NCBI RefSeq assembly: GCF_002858805.1
Contig: NZ_PJZI01000001.1
Span: forward strand, 298,285-362,284
Direction of reading: 5' to 3'
Source of the DNA: Chimaeribacter arupi
GTDB lineage: Bacteria > Pseudomonadota > Gammaproteobacteria > Enterobacterales > Enterobacteriaceae
DNA length: 64,000 bases
Every line of letters begins with the position of its first letter. The stretch's first letter is position 1. Below the pieces are notes generated by a model, which did not search any database, had not been told where the DNA came from, and was given only the letters and a program-made list of their open reading frames with translations. The position numbers were made by a program, and so were the translations under genes. Positions 51,968-63,071 of this stretch are shown one piece after another.

Positions 51968-53428
51968 TTAACGGCGCAGGCGGCGCAGCAGGCGGCTTTT
52001 CAGCCCGGTATCAAAACGCCAGATATAATCGAAGATGCGCATGATCCCCGGTTTGCCATAGGCTGACATTGCCACCGCATGGAAGCGTTGCTGATGGCGC
52101 TGCCGGTGTTGCTGGATCTGTTCTACCACCGGATCAGGCAGGCGCTGGGCTATAAAATCGGAAATGACCACCGCGTCGGCATCAAACCAGGCGCGATCCT
52201 CCATTTTTTTCAGCGTCGCCGACAGACAGGCCGCCAGATCGGTGCCGCCGCGGAAATGCTGGCTGAGGAAACGGATCGCCTGTTCGATCCCGCTGGCGGC
52301 AGTTAACTCATACTGCACGATCTCCGTGGCGAACAGCATAATGAAACAACGGCGTTTGTCTGCCAGCGCAATACGTAACAGGGCCAGGCAGAAGGCTTTC
52401 GCACACTGTTCATTGAAACCGCCCATCGAGCCGGATGTATCCACGCAGACAATAAAAGGCCCGCGCGGCTGTTCTTCCTGCTGATGGTGGGTGACCGGGC
52501 GCATCATGACGCGCTCTTGCCACGCGTCGCCTTGCAACCGGTAGGTCATCAGCTGCTTTTCCAGCAACCGCCGGTAAAACTCAAACTCCAGTTCGCTCAG
52601 CCCCAGCATCGCCAGTTCCGTGGGCAGCAGCCTTAAGATGTCATCACTTTGATGGATACCGCTGACCTGCTCAGGCACGGTGGCCGGTTCACGTACCAGC
52701 GTGCGGTAAGGTTCCATCGCGGCATTATCCTGCGGGATGCTTTTCGCTGCCTGGCTGCGCCCCAGCTGTTCCGCCAGCCGGTTCAGTTCCGGTTGCTGTT
52801 GCAGAAAAGCCCCGTAATCCAGCAGCTGCCGGTAATTGCCGGCATAGAGTTCACCCCGGCTCATATCCCAGAGACGCCCGGCCGCGCTGTCATTTTCCGC
52901 CAGCAGCGGGGCCAGCGCGCCGCTCATCGCCAGCCGCTGCTGGAGATCGGCCAGCAGTTGCTCGCGCTCCTGCTCCAGTAACTGATGATGCAGGGTGACT
53001 GCCTGTAACGTCAGGCTCAGGCGCCAGCGCTGGATAAACAGGGTCTGCAGGCTGTCACCGGGTGGGTGGCTGAGATCGGCACTCGCCACCAGCGTCTGTG
53101 CTTCCGGCGCGAAAGGGGAATCCATGGCGTTGAGGCTGCGCACGATGTCAGGCAGGTGCTGGTAAAAGGTGGCGGGGCTTTCGGTCATGCTGCGCTGGTA
53201 AAAGTAGAACTCCTTCGCCAGGGCGGGCGGCACCGTCGATTCATTGATGCGCCGCGATAACGTCTGTTTCCAGACGGGGAGATCCTTCAGCAGGGCGCGC
53301 TTCAGCCGGGGGAATTTCTCAAAGAACACCACCAGCTGCGGCGTCGCCAGTAAGCTGATGATGATCTCCTCAATCAGGTCGCCCTGATTGATCGCCAGCA
53401 ACATATCCAGCGTATGCAGGCTCATCAT
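51968..53428 (-). CDS. viaA: RavA-associated VWA-domain protein ViaA
   Basis: Von Willebrand A protein (486 residues) that partners the MoxR ATPase RavA; linked in E. coli to respiratory complexes and aminoglycoside sensitivity. The MIDAS motif [15 protein letters not shown] is near residue 330, with [10 protein letters not shown] and [12 protein letters not shown] as further metal contacts. The start is 4 bp after the ravA stop, so the pair is cotranslated. C-terminus rich in Arg (RRLRR), as in E. coli. Confidence 0.96.
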   Translation of the reverse strand: MMSLHTLDMLLAINQGDLIEEIIISLLATPQLVVFFEKFPRLKRALLKDLPVWKQTLSRRINESTVPPALAKEFYFYQRSMTESPATFYQHLPDIVRSLNAMDSPFAPEAQTLVASADLSHPPGDSLQTLFIQRWRLSLTLQAVTLHHQLLEQEREQLLADLQQRLAMSGALAPLLAENDSAAGRLWDMSRGELYAGNYRQLLDYGAFLQQQPELNRLAEQLGRSQAAKSIPQDNAAMEPYRTLVREPATVPEQVSGIHQSDDILRLLPTELAMLGLSELEFEFYRRLLEKQLMTYRLQGDAWQERVMMRPVTHHQQEEQPRGPFIVCVDTSGSMGGFNEQCAKAFCLALLRIALADKRRCFIMLFATEIVQYELTAASGIEQAIRFLSQHFRGGTDLAACLSATLKKMEDRAWFDADAVVISDFIAQRLPDPVVEQIQQHRQRHQQRFHAVAMSAYGKPGIMRIFDYIWRFDTGLKSRLLRRLRR

Positions 53429-53431
53429 GAT

Positions 53432-54943
53432 CTATTTACCGCGGAAGGTCTGCTGCTGCTGTTTTATCTGCTCCGCGACCTGCATCAGGCTGGCTTCAAT
53501 TTTTGCCAGCCAGGCCGCCGGCACAAACAGGCAGGGCTGGTGCGAAGAGAACAGCCGGCGCTGCTGGGCCAGCTTTTCAGCCAGCGTATCGAGCTGCGCC
53601 ATGATTTCGGGCGGCACTGTGGTCTGCTGCTGCTCGCCCGGCAGGGAGAGCACCGATCGCTGGCGGCTGACGTCCAGCACTGACAGCTGGAGTTTTTCAT
53701 CCACCTCCAGCTCCACCTGCTGGGCAAATCCGATGCCGTTGAGCTTCGCGCGTGCCTGGCCGCCTTTTTGCAGCCAGGTATCCAGCTCACTCCGCTCCAT
53801 CAGCAGGTGGGTCACCTGGATCTCATGCAGGTGCAGCGGCGTATGCAGCAGCAGCGTCAGTGATGTGTCACTGTTTTCCAGCGTCAGTTCGTAATGGGGC
53901 ACACGGCTGAACATAGAGGCCTTTTTGCTGACCTTGATCGCCTGGCTGTCGCTGAGCTTCTGCTGTTCACGCAACCATTGCTGGTGAAGCTGGTGGGTTT
54001 GCAGGATCAGGCTCTGCTGTTGATACGCCTGGGTTGTGAGCAGCTGTTCAAGCTGCTGCTGGAACAGGGTGTAAGTATTGAGATCGTGCCAGAGGCAGTC
54101 TTTGAGCAGAATCAGGTCCACCGGCGAGATGGCGGTGCGGCCGCTGAAAAAGGCGCTGGCCTGTAACAGGCGTAACGCCTTTTTCCAGCGACGGTCAGAG
54201 ACGTAAGGGGCATTTTCCTGGGCATCCAGTTGCTCACGCAACTGGAATATCAGCTCGAAGCAGGCGTCCGGCAGGGTAACGGCATTGATGTCGCGCTGCC
54301 ATTGATGGAACTCTTCATCCGTGATGCTGAGGTTCTCCGGCACCGGGTTCTCATGCTCACCGGCACGGTGGGTCAGCAGGGCACGGAAATTCTGCTTCTC
54401 CTGCACTTTATCCAGCCACAGGCGGATCAGCATCCGGTCATATAAGGCTTCGAGGCTGCTGTCCGCTTCCGGCAGTTCATTGGAGGCGGTGACCAGCAGC
54501 CGCAGCGGGATGGCGGCCTCATCATCGCCGTTACGGAAACGGCGCTCGTTGATGGCGGTTAACAAGGTGTTCAGGATCGCCGGACCGGCTTTCCAGATCT
54601 CATCCAGAAAAACGATTTCCGCTTCCGGCAGGTAGCCGCGTGTCAGGCGCTGGTAACGCCCCTCATCTTTCAGCGCCTGAATGGAGAGCGGCCCGAAGAC
54701 CTCCTCTGGCGTGGAGAAGCGGGTCATCAGGTATTCAAACGCCCTGGCATGGCGGAACGCGTATTTCAGCCGGCGGGCGATCAGGCTTTTCGCAATGCCC
54801 GGCGGCCCGAGCAGAAAAACACTCTCGCCACACAGCGCCGCCAGCAGGCAGAGCCGGATGGCATCCTGACGTTCGTAAAGGCCACTCTCAAGCGCATTGC
54901 CAAGCCGCGCGATGCGGTCAGCCAACCCTGTTGCGTTCACCAT
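53432..54943 (-). CDS. ravA: MoxR-family AAA+ ATPase RavA
   Basis: Hexameric AAA+ ATPase (503 residues) that binds the lysine decarboxylase LdcI in E. coli. Walker A GPPGIAKS is near 47, Walker [10 protein letters not shown] near 110, sensor 1 [20 protein letters not shown] near 150. Its C-terminal LARA domain is more diverged than the ATPase part. ATG 54943 is used; a frame extended to 55003 has no family support. First gene of ravA-viaA. Confidence 0.96.
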   Translation of the reverse strand: MVNATGLADRIARLGNALESGLYERQDAIRLCLLAALCGESVFLLGPPGIAKSLIARRLKYAFRHARAFEYLMTRFSTPEEVFGPLSIQALKDEGRYQRLTRGYLPEAEIVFLDEIWKAGPAILNTLLTAINERRFRNGDDEAAIPLRLLVTASNELPEADSSLEALYDRMLIRLWLDKVQEKQNFRALLTHRAGEHENPVPENLSITDEEFHQWQRDINAVTLPDACFELIFQLREQLDAQENAPYVSDRRWKKALRLLQASAFFSGRTAISPVDLILLKDCLWHDLNTYTLFQQQLEQLLTTQAYQQQSLILQTHQLHQQWLREQQKLSDSQAIKVSKKASMFSRVPHYELTLENSDTSLTLLLHTPLHLHEIQVTHLLMERSELDTWLQKGGQARAKLNGIGFAQQVELEVDEKLQLSVLDVSRQRSVLSLPGEQQQTTVPPEIMAQLDTLAEKLAQQRRLFSSHQPCLFVPAAWLAKIEASLMQVAEQIKQQQQTFRGK

Positions 54944-55114
54944 GATTACTCTTCGTTTTCTTTCAGTTAACGCATTCTGGTTTGCGGTATAAGAATAATC
55001 CACACTTATTTTTTGCTGCGATAGCTTGTTGATTCACAGCAATTTTCTATCATCAATAAATCCCGGCTGAGAGGCAGGGGCCGGGCCTGAAAGGGCATAT
55101 AAGGATAGGCAATC

Positions 55115-55210
55115 ATGGTAAATCATGCATACTGTGCGGTTTTGGGTGGGCGTAACGACACCAGCGTACGCTTCGCTTATGGACGTTCCAGCAAAAGAAA
55201 CGAGTTATGA
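55115..55210 (+). CDS. 31-codon leader ORF overlapping the kup start
   Basis: A small open frame begins ATG GTA AAT CAT (55115) after a good ribosome site (AAGGATAGG, 55101-55109). It encodes 31 residues beginning [17 protein letters not shown], and its stop codon TGA (55208-55210) overlaps the kup ATG (55207) as ATGA. The kup start itself has only a weak ribosome site (ACGAG). This layout suggests translational coupling or a regulatory leader peptide. No known domain; I do not recognise it. It is a prediction from position and signals, without evidence of expression. Confidence 0.55.
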   Translation: MVNHAYCAVLGGRNDTSVRFAYGRSSKRNEL

Positions 55211-57075
55211 GCACAGAGCATAAACAGTCATTGTCAGCCATGACCCTGGCCGCTATCGGGGTTGTCTACGGTGATATTGGTACCAGCCCTCTTTATACCT
55301 TGAGAGAGTGTTTTTCCGGCCATTATGGTTTCGACGTTCAGCCTGATGTGGTGTTCGGGTTTCTCTCCCTGATTTTCTGGATGCTGATCCTGATTGTCTC
55401 CCTGAAATATCTCTCCTATGTGATGCGGGCAGATAACGCTGGGGAAGGCGGGATTTTGACGCTGATGTCACTGGCGGGACGCAACACTTCTGCGCGTACC
55501 ACCGCGGTGCTGGTTATCCTCGGGTTGATTGGCGGCAGCTTCTTTTATGGCGAGGTGGTGATTACACCGGCCGTGTCGGTGTTGTCCGCGATTGAGGGGC
55601 TGGAGATCGCCGCGCCGTCGCTTGACCCGTATATTGTCCCCTGCTCGATTGCCGTGCTGACCCTGCTGTTTATGATCCAGAAACACGGTACCGGCAGCGT
55701 CAGTAAACTCTTCGCCCCGGTGATGCTGGTCTGGTTCCTGGCGCTGGCCGTATTGGGCGTGCGCAGCATTATGGATAACCCGCAAGTGTTGCAGGCCCTG
55801 AACCCCGCCTGGGCCCTTGATTTCTTTGTGTCTCACAAAGCAGCCTCATTCTTCGCGCTGGGCGCGGTAGTGCTGTCGATTACCGGGGTAGAGGCGCTGT
55901 ATGCTGATATGGGCCACTTCGGGAAATTCCCAATCCGCCTGGCATGGTTCAGTGTGGTATTGCCGTCACTGGTGCTGAATTACTTCGGCCAGGGGGCTCT
56001 GCTGCTGAAAAACCCGGAGGCGATCAAGAACCCGTTCTTCCTGCTGGCACCTGACTGGGCGCTGATTCCGTTGATGCTGCTGGCGACACTGGCTACCGTT
56101 ATCGCCTCCCAGGCGGTGATCTCCGGCGTCTTCTCCCTGACGCGCCAGGCGGTGCGCCTGGGGTATCTGCCGCCGATGCGCATTATCCACACCTCAGAAA
56201 TGGAATCAGGGCAGATCTATATCCCGGTGATTAACTGGACGCTCTACGCGGCCGTGGTGATCGTGATTATCAGCTTTGAGCACTCCAGTAATCTGGCTGC
56301 GGCGTACGGTATTGCCGTCACCGGCACCATGGTGCTGACCAGTATCCTCTCCTGTACCGTGGCGCTGAAAAACTGGAACTGGAATGTGGTGCTGGTGGGC
56401 GCATTGCTGGCGGTCTTGCTGATTATTGATGTGCCGATGTTTGCCGCCAACGCCACTAAACTCTTCTCCGGCGGCTGGCTGCCGCTGATGCTGGGGCTGG
56501 TGATGTTCGTCATCATGACGACCTGGAAAAGCGAGCGGTTCCGCCTGCTGCGCCGGATGCATGAACACGGCAATTCACTGGACGCGATGATCGCCTCGCT
56601 GGAGAAATCCCCGCCGGTGCGCGTGCCGGGCACGGCGGTTTATATGTCACGCGCCACCAATGTGATTCCGTTTGCCATGTTGCACAACCTTAAGCACAAC
56701 AAGGTGTTGCATGAGCGTGTGGTATTGCTGACCCTGCGTACGGAAGATGCGCCTTTTGTGCATAACGTCCGCCGCGTGGCGATTGATCAGCTCTCGCCTA
56801 CCTTCTGGCGTGTGGTAGCCAGTTACGGCTTTAAAGAGACGCCTAATGTAGAAGAGATTTTCCACCGCTGCGGCCTCGAAGGGCTGCCGTGCCGGATGAT
56901 GGAAACCTCCTTCTTTATGTCCCATGAATCACTGATTGTGGGCAAACGCCCCTGGTATCTCCGGTTACGCGGCAAGCTGTTTGTCACGCTCAGCCGCAAC
57001 GCCCTGCGGGCGCCGGACCAGTTTGAAATTCCGCCTAACCGGGTGATCGAACTCGGCACCCAGGTCGAAATCTGA
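55207..57075 (+). CDS. kup: Low-affinity potassium transporter Kup
   Basis: Proton-coupled K+ uptake system, important at low pH (622 residues, identical length to E. coli Kup). About 12 membrane segments in the first 450 residues, starting [23 protein letters not shown] with the conserved [10 protein letters not shown] cytoplasmic C-terminal domain ends [15 protein letters not shown]. Divergent from ravA; the 31-codon leader ORF overlaps its start. Confidence 0.98.
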   Translation: MSTEHKQSLSAMTLAAIGVVYGDIGTSPLYTLRECFSGHYGFDVQPDVVFGFLSLIFWMLILIVSLKYLSYVMRADNAGEGGILTLMSLAGRNTSARTTAVLVILGLIGGSFFYGEVVITPAVSVLSAIEGLEIAAPSLDPYIVPCSIAVLTLLFMIQKHGTGSVSKLFAPVMLVWFLALAVLGVRSIMDNPQVLQALNPAWALDFFVSHKAASFFALGAVVLSITGVEALYADMGHFGKFPIRLAWFSVVLPSLVLNYFGQGALLLKNPEAIKNPFFLLAPDWALIPLMLLATLATVIASQAVISGVFSLTRQAVRLGYLPPMRIIHTSEMESGQIYIPVINWTLYAAVVIVIISFEHSSNLAAAYGIAVTGTMVLTSILSCTVALKNWNWNVVLVGALLAVLLIIDVPMFAANATKLFSGGWLPLMLGLVMFVIMTTWKSERFRLLRRMHEHGNSLDAMIASLEKSPPVRVPGTAVYMSRATNVIPFAMLHNLKHNKVLHERVVLLTLRTEDAPFVHNVRRVAIDQLSPTFWRVVASYGFKETPNVEEIFHRCGLEGLPCRMMETSFFMSHESLIVGKRPWYLRLRGKLFVTLSRNALRAPDQFEIPPNRVIELGTQVEI

Positions 57076-57080
57076 CAATA

Positions 57081-57106
57081 AAGGGCTTCTCCGGAAGCCC
57101 TTTTTC
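57081..57106 (+). terminator. Rho-independent terminator after kup
   Basis: Perfect 9-bp stem (57081-57089 with 57094-57102), TCCG loop, then a T-tract. Confidence 0.92.
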
Positions 57107-57124
57107 ATGCGCTTCTCCTTCCGC

Positions 57125-57151
57125 CAGCGAAACGTTTCGATAACGATCACA
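57125..57151. promoter_or_regulatory. Upstream RbsR operator overlapping a CRP-like site
   Basis: CGAAACGTTTCG (57128-57139) is a perfect core of the RbsR operator. It overlaps TTCGA-TAACGA-TCACA (57136-57151), an 8 of 10 CRP match centred about 60 bp before the predicted start, the class I activator position. Confidence 0.65.
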
Positions 57152-57168
57152 TTTCTCTCTCTTTCCTT

Positions 57169-57196
57169 TTGCCTTATCGCGCGGTTTTTTTACACT
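57169..57196 (+). promoter_or_regulatory. Sigma-70 promoter of the rbs operon
   Basis: TTGCCT (57169-57174), a 16-bp spacer and TACACT (57191-57196). Start near 57203, which lies inside the main RbsR operator. Confidence 0.6.
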
Positions 57197-57200
57197 GCTG

Positions 57201-57220
57201 TCAGCGAAACGTTTCGCTGA
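57201..57220. promoter_or_regulatory. Main RbsR operator
   Basis: TCAGCGAAACGTTTCGCTGA is a perfect 20-bp palindrome and agrees with the E. coli RbsR operator. It covers the predicted transcript start of rbsD and is 77 bp (centre to centre) from the upstream copy. Confidence 0.9.
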
Positions 57221-57232
57221 CGGAGCCTAGCC

Positions 57233-57652
57233 ATGAAAAAAGCCGCGTTACTCAATGCTGAACTCTCTTATGTGATTGCCAAACTCGGGCATACCGATCA
57301 ACTGGTGATTGCTGATGCCGGGTTACCGGTGCCCGCTACCACGCAGCGGATCGATCTGGCGCTGACCCACGGCATACCGGGGTTTATGCCGGTGCTGGAC
57401 GTGGTCACGCAGGAGATGCAGGTAGAACGGGTGCTGCTGGCAGAGGAGCTGAAAACGCATAACCCGGCGATCCACCAGCAACTGTGCGGGCATCTGGCAC
57501 AACTGGAGGCGCGGCAGGGCAATACGATTGAGGTGACCTACCTTCCTCATGCTGCATTCAAAACACAAAGCGCGCAGAGCCGGGCGATTGTGCGTACCGG
57601 TGAATGCTCGCCGTACGCCAATATCATCCTCTGTGCCGGTGTGACGTTCTGA
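57233..57652 (+). CDS. rbsD: D-ribose pyranase
   Basis: Interconverts beta-pyranose and beta-furanose ribose so RbsK can act (139 residues, the E. coli length). Conserved catalytic His20 region lies around [26 protein letters not shown], and the C-terminal [17 protein letters not shown] forms the sugar-binding site. First gene of rbsDACBKR, just after the RbsR operator. Confidence 0.97.
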   Translation: MKKAALLNAELSYVIAKLGHTDQLVIADAGLPVPATTQRIDLALTHGIPGFMPVLDVVTQEMQVERVLLAEELKTHNPAIHQQLCGHLAQLEARQGNTIEVTYLPHAAFKTQSAQSRAIVRTGECSPYANIILCAGVTF

Positions 57653-57660
57653 GGCCCCCT

Positions 57661-59178
57661 ATGCAAGCGTTGCTGGAACTCAAAGGTATTGAAAAATCCT
57701 TCCCCGGCGTCAAAGCCCTGTCCGGCGCGGCGCTGTCTGTTTACCCCGGCCGCGTAATGGCGCTGGTTGGGGAGAATGGGGCCGGTAAATCCACCATGAT
57801 GAAAGTGCTGACCGGCATCTACCAGAAAGAAGCGGGCAGCCTGAAATTCCTGGGGAAAGAGACGGTGTTTGCCGGGCCAAAAGCCTCGCAGGAAGCCGGG
57901 ATCGGCATCATTCACCAGGAACTGAACCTGATCCCCCAGCTCACCATTGCCGAAAACATCTTTTTGGGTCGCGAGTTTGTAAACCGGTTCGGCGGTATCG
58001 ATTGGAAGAAGATGCACGCAGAAGCCGGCAAATTGCTGGCACGGCTTAATGTGCGCCACCGCAGCGACCGGCTGGTAGGCGACCTGTCGATTGGCGATCA
58101 GCAGATGGTGGAAATTGCCAAGGTGCTGAGCTTTGACTCCCGCGTCATCATCATGGATGAACCTACCGATGCCCTGACGGACACCGAAACGGCCTCCCTG
58201 TTCAGCGTGATCCGTGAACTGCGCGCGCAGGGGTGCGGCATTGTGTATATCTCCCACCGGATGAAAGAGATTTTCGACATCTGTGATGACGTGACGGTAT
58301 TCCGTGACGGGCAGTTTATCGCGGAGCGCGCCGTGAGCGCGCTGGATGAGGATTCGCTGATTGAGATGATGGTCGGCCGCAAACTGGAAGACCAATACCC
58401 CCGGCTGGCGTTACCCCAGGGGGAGCGCCGCCTGTTAGTGCGTAACCTCAGTGGGCCGGGCGTGGAGCAGGTCAGCTTTACCCTGCACCGCGGCGAAATC
58501 CTCGGCATTTCCGGGTTGATGGGCGCAGGCCGTACCGAACTGATGAAAGTGCTCTATGGTGCCCTGCCCCGCCTTGGCGGTTCGGTGGAGATTGACGGGC
58601 GTGACGTCACGGCCCGCTCCCCGCAGGAAGGGCTGGCCAACGGCATCGTCTATATCTCGGAAGACCGCAAACACGATGGGCTGGTGCTCGGAATGTCCGT
58701 TAAAGAGAACATGTCGTTAACGGCACTGCGCTATTTCAGCAAAGAGGTCGGGCGGCTGCGCCATGCCGATGAACAGCAGGCGGTCAGCGACTTTATCCGC
58801 TTGTTCAACATCAAAACCCCGTCAATGGAACAGCCGATTGGCCTGCTCTCCGGCGGCAACCAGCAAAAAGTGGCCATTGCCCGCGGCCTGATGACCCGGC
58901 CAAAGGTACTGATTCTGGATGAGCCAACCCGCGGCGTCGATGTCGGTGCCAAAAAAGAGATCTATCAGCTTATCAACCAGTTTAAGCAGGATGGCCTCAG
59001 CATCATTCTTGTCTCTTCCGATATGCCGGAAGTGATGGGTATGAGCGACCGCATCCTGGTTATGCATGAAGGGCGCATCAGTGGCGAATTCACCCGCGAA
59101 CAGGCGACCCAGGAAGTGCTGATGGCAGCCGCCGTCGGCAAGCTTTACGGCGCAACACAGGAATTATCCCATGAGTAG
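57661..59178 (+). CDS. rbsA: Ribose ABC transporter ATP-binding protein
   Basis: Double-ABC ATPase (505 residues). First domain: Walker [10 protein letters not shown] near 37, signature [13 protein letters not shown], Walker [12 protein letters not shown]. Second: GLMGAGRTE and [28 protein letters not shown] 57661 is used; the open frame further left belongs to rbsD's 3' end. It overlaps rbsC by 8 bp. Confidence 0.97.
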   Translation: MQALLELKGIEKSFPGVKALSGAALSVYPGRVMALVGENGAGKSTMMKVLTGIYQKEAGSLKFLGKETVFAGPKASQEAGIGIIHQELNLIPQLTIAENIFLGREFVNRFGGIDWKKMHAEAGKLLARLNVRHRSDRLVGDLSIGDQQMVEIAKVLSFDSRVIIMDEPTDALTDTETASLFSVIRELRAQGCGIVYISHRMKEIFDICDDVTVFRDGQFIAERAVSALDEDSLIEMMVGRKLEDQYPRLALPQGERRLLVRNLSGPGVEQVSFTLHRGEILGISGLMGAGRTELMKVLYGALPRLGGSVEIDGRDVTARSPQEGLANGIVYISEDRKHDGLVLGMSVKENMSLTALRYFSKEVGRLRHADEQQAVSDFIRLFNIKTPSMEQPIGLLSGGNQQKVAIARGLMTRPKVLILDEPTRGVDVGAKKEIYQLINQFKQDGLSIILVSSDMPEVMGMSDRILVMHEGRISGEFTREQATQEVLMAAAVGKLYGATQELSHE

Positions 59179-60139
59179 TCACGTATTGCCGGCCAAACGC
59201 TGGTTCAACAAAGCCTGGTGGCTGGAACAGAAATCACTGATTGCGCTGGCGGTGCTGATTGCCGTGGTGTCATCAATGAGCCCGAATTTCTTCAGCCTGA
59301 ATAACCTGTTCAATATCCTGCAGCAGACCTCGGTCAACGCCATTATGGCCGTCGGCATGACGTTGGTGATCCTCACCTCCGGCATTGATTTGTCTGTCGG
59401 GTCTTTGCTGGCGCTGACCGGTGCGGTGGCAGCCTCGCTGGTGGGCATGGAAACCAACGCCTTTCTGGCCGGGGCCGCCGCGCTGGGGCTGGGGGCGCTG
59501 ATTGGGGCCGGTACCGGCGCAATAGTGGCGAAAGGCAAGGTGCAGGCGTTTATCGCCACCCTGGTGATGATGTTGCTGCTGCGTGGCGTGACAATGGTCT
59601 ACACCAACGGCAGCCCGGTCAATACCGGCTTCTCTGAGGTGGCTGACACCTTTGGCTGGCTTGGCATCGGCCGCCCGCTCGGCATCCCGACGCCGGTCTG
59701 GCTGATGGCGGTGGTCTTCCTTGCCGCCTGGTACATGCTGCACCACACCCGTCTGGGGCGTTACATCTATGCGCTGGGGGGCAATGAGGCAGCCACCCGC
59801 CTTTCCGGCATCAGCGTGAATAAAGTCAAAATCATCGTTTATGGACTGAGCGGCCTGCTTTCGGCCCTGGCCGGCCTGATTGAAGTGGCGCGCCTCTCCT
59901 CCGCACAGCCTACAGCCGGGACGGGTTATGAACTGGATGCGATCGCCGCCGTGGTTCTGGGCGGAACCAGCCTGGCAGGCGGCAAAGGGCGGATCGTCGG
60001 CACGCTGATTGGCGCGCTGATCCTCGGGTTCCTGAACAACGGGCTGAATCTGCTCGGCGTCTCTTCTTACTACCAGATGATCGTTAAAGCCGTGGTGATC
60101 CTGCTGGCGGTGCTGGTGGATAACAAAAGCAGCAAATAA
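59171..60139 (+). CDS. rbsC: Ribose ABC transporter permease
   Basis: CUT2-class permease (322 residues, about 10 membrane segments), forming a homodimer. Family motif [19 protein letters not shown] near 73 and [19 protein letters not shown] near 268. Its first 8 bases overlap rbsA, and rbsB follows after 32 bp. Confidence 0.97.
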   Translation: MSSHVLPAKRWFNKAWWLEQKSLIALAVLIAVVSSMSPNFFSLNNLFNILQQTSVNAIMAVGMTLVILTSGIDLSVGSLLALTGAVAASLVGMETNAFLAGAAALGLGALIGAGTGAIVAKGKVQAFIATLVMMLLLRGVTMVYTNGSPVNTGFSEVADTFGWLGIGRPLGIPTPVWLMAVVFLAAWYMLHHTRLGRYIYALGGNEAATRLSGISVNKVKIIVYGLSGLLSALAGLIEVARLSSAQPTAGTGYELDAIAAVVLGGTSLAGGKGRIVGTLIGALILGFLNNGLNLLGVSSYYQMIVKAVVILLAVLVDNKSSK

Positions 60140-60171
60140 TTTTCCGATTACCTTTTTAAAGGACGCTTACC

Positions 60172-61059
60172 ATGATGATGAAAAAATTGGCTACGCTGGT
60201 CTCTGCGGTTGCCCTCACCGCCACCTTCAGTACGAACGCCTTGGCAAAAGATACGCTGGCGCTGGTGGTCTCGACCCTCAATAACCCGTTCTTTGTTTCC
60301 ATGAAAGAGGGCGCGCAAAAAGAGGCGGATAAACTGGGCTATACCCTGGTGGTGCTGGACTCACAAAACAACCCGGCGAAAGAGCTGGCCAACGTACAAG
60401 ACCTGACAGTGCGCGGCACCAAACTGATGCTGATCAACCCGACTGACTCTGATGCGGTCGGCAATGCGGTGAAAATGGCGAACCAGGCGAATATTCCGGT
60501 CATCACCCTCGACCGTGTGGCGACCCACGGCACCGTCGTCAGCCATATCGCCTCTGACAACCGTGCCGGCGGCGCGATGGCAGGCGAGTTTATTGCCAAA
60601 AAGCTGGGCAACGGCGCAAAAGTGATTGAGCTGCAAGGCATCGCCGGGACATCAGTTGCGCGTGAGCGTGGGGAGGGGTTTAAGCAGGCGCAGGAAAAAT
60701 ATAAGTTTGCCCTGCTGGGTAGCCAGCCGGCAGACTTCGACCGCACCAAAGGGCTGAACGTGATGCAGAACCTGCTGACAGCCCATCCCGATGTGCAGGC
60801 GGTCTTCGCACAGAATGATGAAATGGCCCTTGGCGCCCTGCGCGCCCTGCAAACGGCCGGCAAAAGTGATGTGCTGATCGTCGGATTTGACGGAACGGCT
60901 GACGGCGTTAAGGCGGTTCAGGGCGGTAAGCTGGCGGCAACCGTGGCACAGCGCCCTGATCAAATCGGGGTCATCGGCGTGCAGACCGCAGATAAAGTCC
61001 TGAAGGGTGAAAAAGTGGCGGCGATAAATCCGGTTGATTTGTCGCTGGTGACGAAATAA
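60172..61059 (+). CDS. rbsB: Periplasmic ribose-binding protein
   Basis: Periplasmic receptor for ribose uptake, and for Trg chemotaxis in E. coli (295 residues). The signal peptide is [21 protein letters not shown] with cleavage before KDTLAL. Ligand-binding segments [18 protein letters not shown] and [15 protein letters not shown] are visible. Three ATG in a row start the gene; the first is annotated. Confidence 0.97.
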   Translation: MMMKKLATLVSAVALTATFSTNALAKDTLALVVSTLNNPFFVSMKEGAQKEADKLGYTLVVLDSQNNPAKELANVQDLTVRGTKLMLINPTDSDAVGNAVKMANQANIPVITLDRVATHGTVVSHIASDNRAGGAMAGEFIAKKLGNGAKVIELQGIAGTSVARERGEGFKQAQEKYKFALLGSQPADFDRTKGLNVMQNLLTAHPDVQAVFAQNDEMALGALRALQTAGKSDVLIVGFDGTADGVKAVQGGKLAATVAQRPDQIGVIGVQTADKVLKGEKVAAINPVDLSLVTK

Positions 61060-61139
61060 ACCTGAGGGTAACCGGGACAATGCGCCGCCGTAACCGAGGC
61101 GGCGTTCTTTTATCAGAGACGGGTTCAGGAAGGACAGCG

Positions 61140-62066
61140 ATGAAGAGCGGCAAGTTAGTGGTTCTCGGCAGTATCAATGCCGATCATATTTTGAATACGG
61201 CACACTTCCCTCGCCCCGGCGAAACGGTGATCGGTTCACGGTATCAGGTTGCCTTCGGCGGCAAAGGCGCTAACCAGGCGGTGGCGGCCGGGCGCAGCGG
61301 TGCGGACATCACCTTTATTGCCTGTGTCGGGGCGGATGATATCGGCGAACGTGTCAGGCAGCAGCTGGCGACGGACAATATTGATATCGGGCCGGTTGAA
61401 GCCGTGCCTGATACCACCACCGGCGTGGCGCTGATTATGGTCAACGGCGAGGGCGAGAATGTGATCGGCATTCACGCCGGGGCCAATGCGGCCCTGACGC
61501 CCGGCTACCTCTCACGCTACCAACAAGCGGTAACCGACGCCTCAGCACTGCTGATGCAGCTGGAATCCCCGCTTGAGACGGTGATGGCGGCGGCTAAACT
61601 GGCAAAAGCGCACCAGACCCGTGTGGTGCTCAACCCTGCCCCGGCCTGTACCTTGCCGGATGCGTTGTTGGCCTGCGTCGATATGATTACGCCTAATGAG
61701 ACCGAAGCCGAGGCGCTTACCGGTATCGCCGTCACGACAAATGAAGAAGCCGCCCGCGCAGCAGCCTGGCTGCATAATAAAGGTGTCGCAACGGTCCTGA
61801 TTACGCTGGGCAGCCGCGGCGTCTGGTTAAGTGAACAAGGTGCCGGACAGCTTATTCCCGGTTTCCGTGTGAATGCCGTGGACACCATTGCCGCCGGTGA
61901 TACCTTTAATGGGGCGCTGATAACGGCGCTGCTCGAGCAACAACCTATGGCTGAGGCGGTACGCTTTGCCCATGCCGCGGCGGCAATTGCCGTGACCCGG
62001 CCGGGAGCCCAGCCCTCTGTGCCATGGCGAAATGAGATTGATGACTTCTTACAACAACAGGGGTGA
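61140..62066 (+). CDS. rbsK: Ribokinase
   Basis: Phosphorylates D-ribose to ribose-5-phosphate (308 residues, PfkB fold). The N-terminal LGSINADHILNTAHFPRPGET, the Gly-rich FGGKGANQAVAAGRSG, and the catalytic NAVDTIAAGDTFNGAL (Asp base) near 255 are intact. ATG 61140 follows AGGAAGGACAG; an upstream in-frame ATG at 61080 is rejected because it adds 20 unrelated residues. Confidence 0.96.
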   Translation: MKSGKLVVLGSINADHILNTAHFPRPGETVIGSRYQVAFGGKGANQAVAAGRSGADITFIACVGADDIGERVRQQLATDNIDIGPVEAVPDTTTGVALIMVNGEGENVIGIHAGANAALTPGYLSRYQQAVTDASALLMQLESPLETVMAAAKLAKAHQTRVVLNPAPACTLPDALLACVDMITPNETEAEALTGIAVTTNEEAARAAAWLHNKGVATVLITLGSRGVWLSEQGAGQLIPGFRVNAVDTIAAGDTFNGALITALLEQQPMAEAVRFAHAAAAIAVTRPGAQPSVPWRNEIDDFLQQQG

Positions 62067-62069
62067 TGT

Positions 62070-63071
62070 TTGGCCACAATGAAAGATGTCGCCCGGCTGG
62101 CGGGTGTTTCTACCTCAACCGTCTCTCACGTGATTAATAACAACCGCTTTGTCAGCGACAGCATTCGTGAAAAAGTGCTGGTGGCGATTGAAACACTGAA
62201 TTATGCCCCTTCTGCACTGGCGCGCAGCCTGAAGATCAACCAGACCCACACCATCGGTATGCTGCTGACCGCCAGCAGCAACCCGTTTTATGCGGAACTG
62301 GTGCGCGGCGTGGAGCGCAGCTGCTATGAACGCGGCTATAGCCTGATTATCTGTAATACCGAAGGCGACGTAGAGCGTATGAACCGTAATCTGGAAATGC
62401 TGCTGCAAAAGCGCGTGGACGGATTACTGCTGATGTGCACAGAAACACACATTCCTTCACAGGATGCCCTGCGTCGCTACCCTTCCCTGCCGATTGTCAT
62501 GATGGATTGGGCACCTTTTGGCGATGCCAATGACATCATCCAGGATAACTCGTTGCTGGGAGGGGAACTGGCGACGCGCTATTTACTCAGCCAGGGATAC
62601 CAGCGTATCGCCTGCATCGCCGGGCCACAGGATAAAACCCCGGCCAGAGCGCGGCTGGCCGGTTTCCAGCGCGCCATGCAACAGGCGGGGTTGCCGGTAC
62701 CGGAAGAGTACATCATTTATAGTGATTTCGAATTCCAGGGCGGTATGACTGCAATGTCGCAACTGCTGGCCCTGCCACACCCCCCGGAGGCGGTCTTTAC
62801 CAGTAATGACGCGATGGCAGTGGGCGTGTATCAGGCGCTTTACCAGCATGGCCTGACGATCCCGGCAGACATGGCGGTGATAGGGTATGACGATATTGAA
62901 CTGGCTCAATATATGACGCCGCCATTAACCACGGTGCATCAGCCCAAAGATGATTTGGGCGAGCTGGCGATTGATACGCTGTTACACCGGTTGAATAATC
63001 CAACGGCGGAGCCTCAGATGCTGGTGTTAACGCCGGAGTTGCGGGTACGTGATTCTGTCAGTGTCCGTTGA
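62070..63071 (+). CDS. rbsR: Ribose operon repressor (LacI family)
   Basis: LacI-type repressor of the rbs operon, induced by ribose (333 residues). N-terminal helix-turn-helix [24 protein letters not shown] and hinge helix PSALARSLK, then a periplasmic-binding-protein-like core ([20 protein letters not shown]). The start is TTG 62070, as in E. coli. It follows rbsK by 3 bp. Its own stop abuts the convergent yieP stop. Confidence 0.97.
   Translation: MATMKDVARLAGVSTSTVSHVINNNRFVSDSIREKVLVAIETLNYAPSALARSLKINQTHTIGMLLTASSNPFYAELVRGVERSCYERGYSLIICNTEGDVERMNRNLEMLLQKRVDGLLLMCTETHIPSQDALRRYPSLPIVMMDWAPFGDANDIIQDNSLLGGELATRYLLSQGYQRIACIAGPQDKTPARARLAGFQRAMQQAGLPVPEEYIIYSDFEFQGGMTAMSQLLALPHPPEAVFTSNDAMAVGVYQALYQHGLTIPADMAVIGYDDIELAQYMTPPLTTVHQPKDDLGELAIDTLLHRLNNPTAEPQMLVLTPELRVRDSVSVR

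Noticed and set aside
54944..55003. Extended N-terminus for RavA
   Set aside because: The added 20 residues do not resemble the family; ATG 54943 has a ribosome site and gives the usual start.
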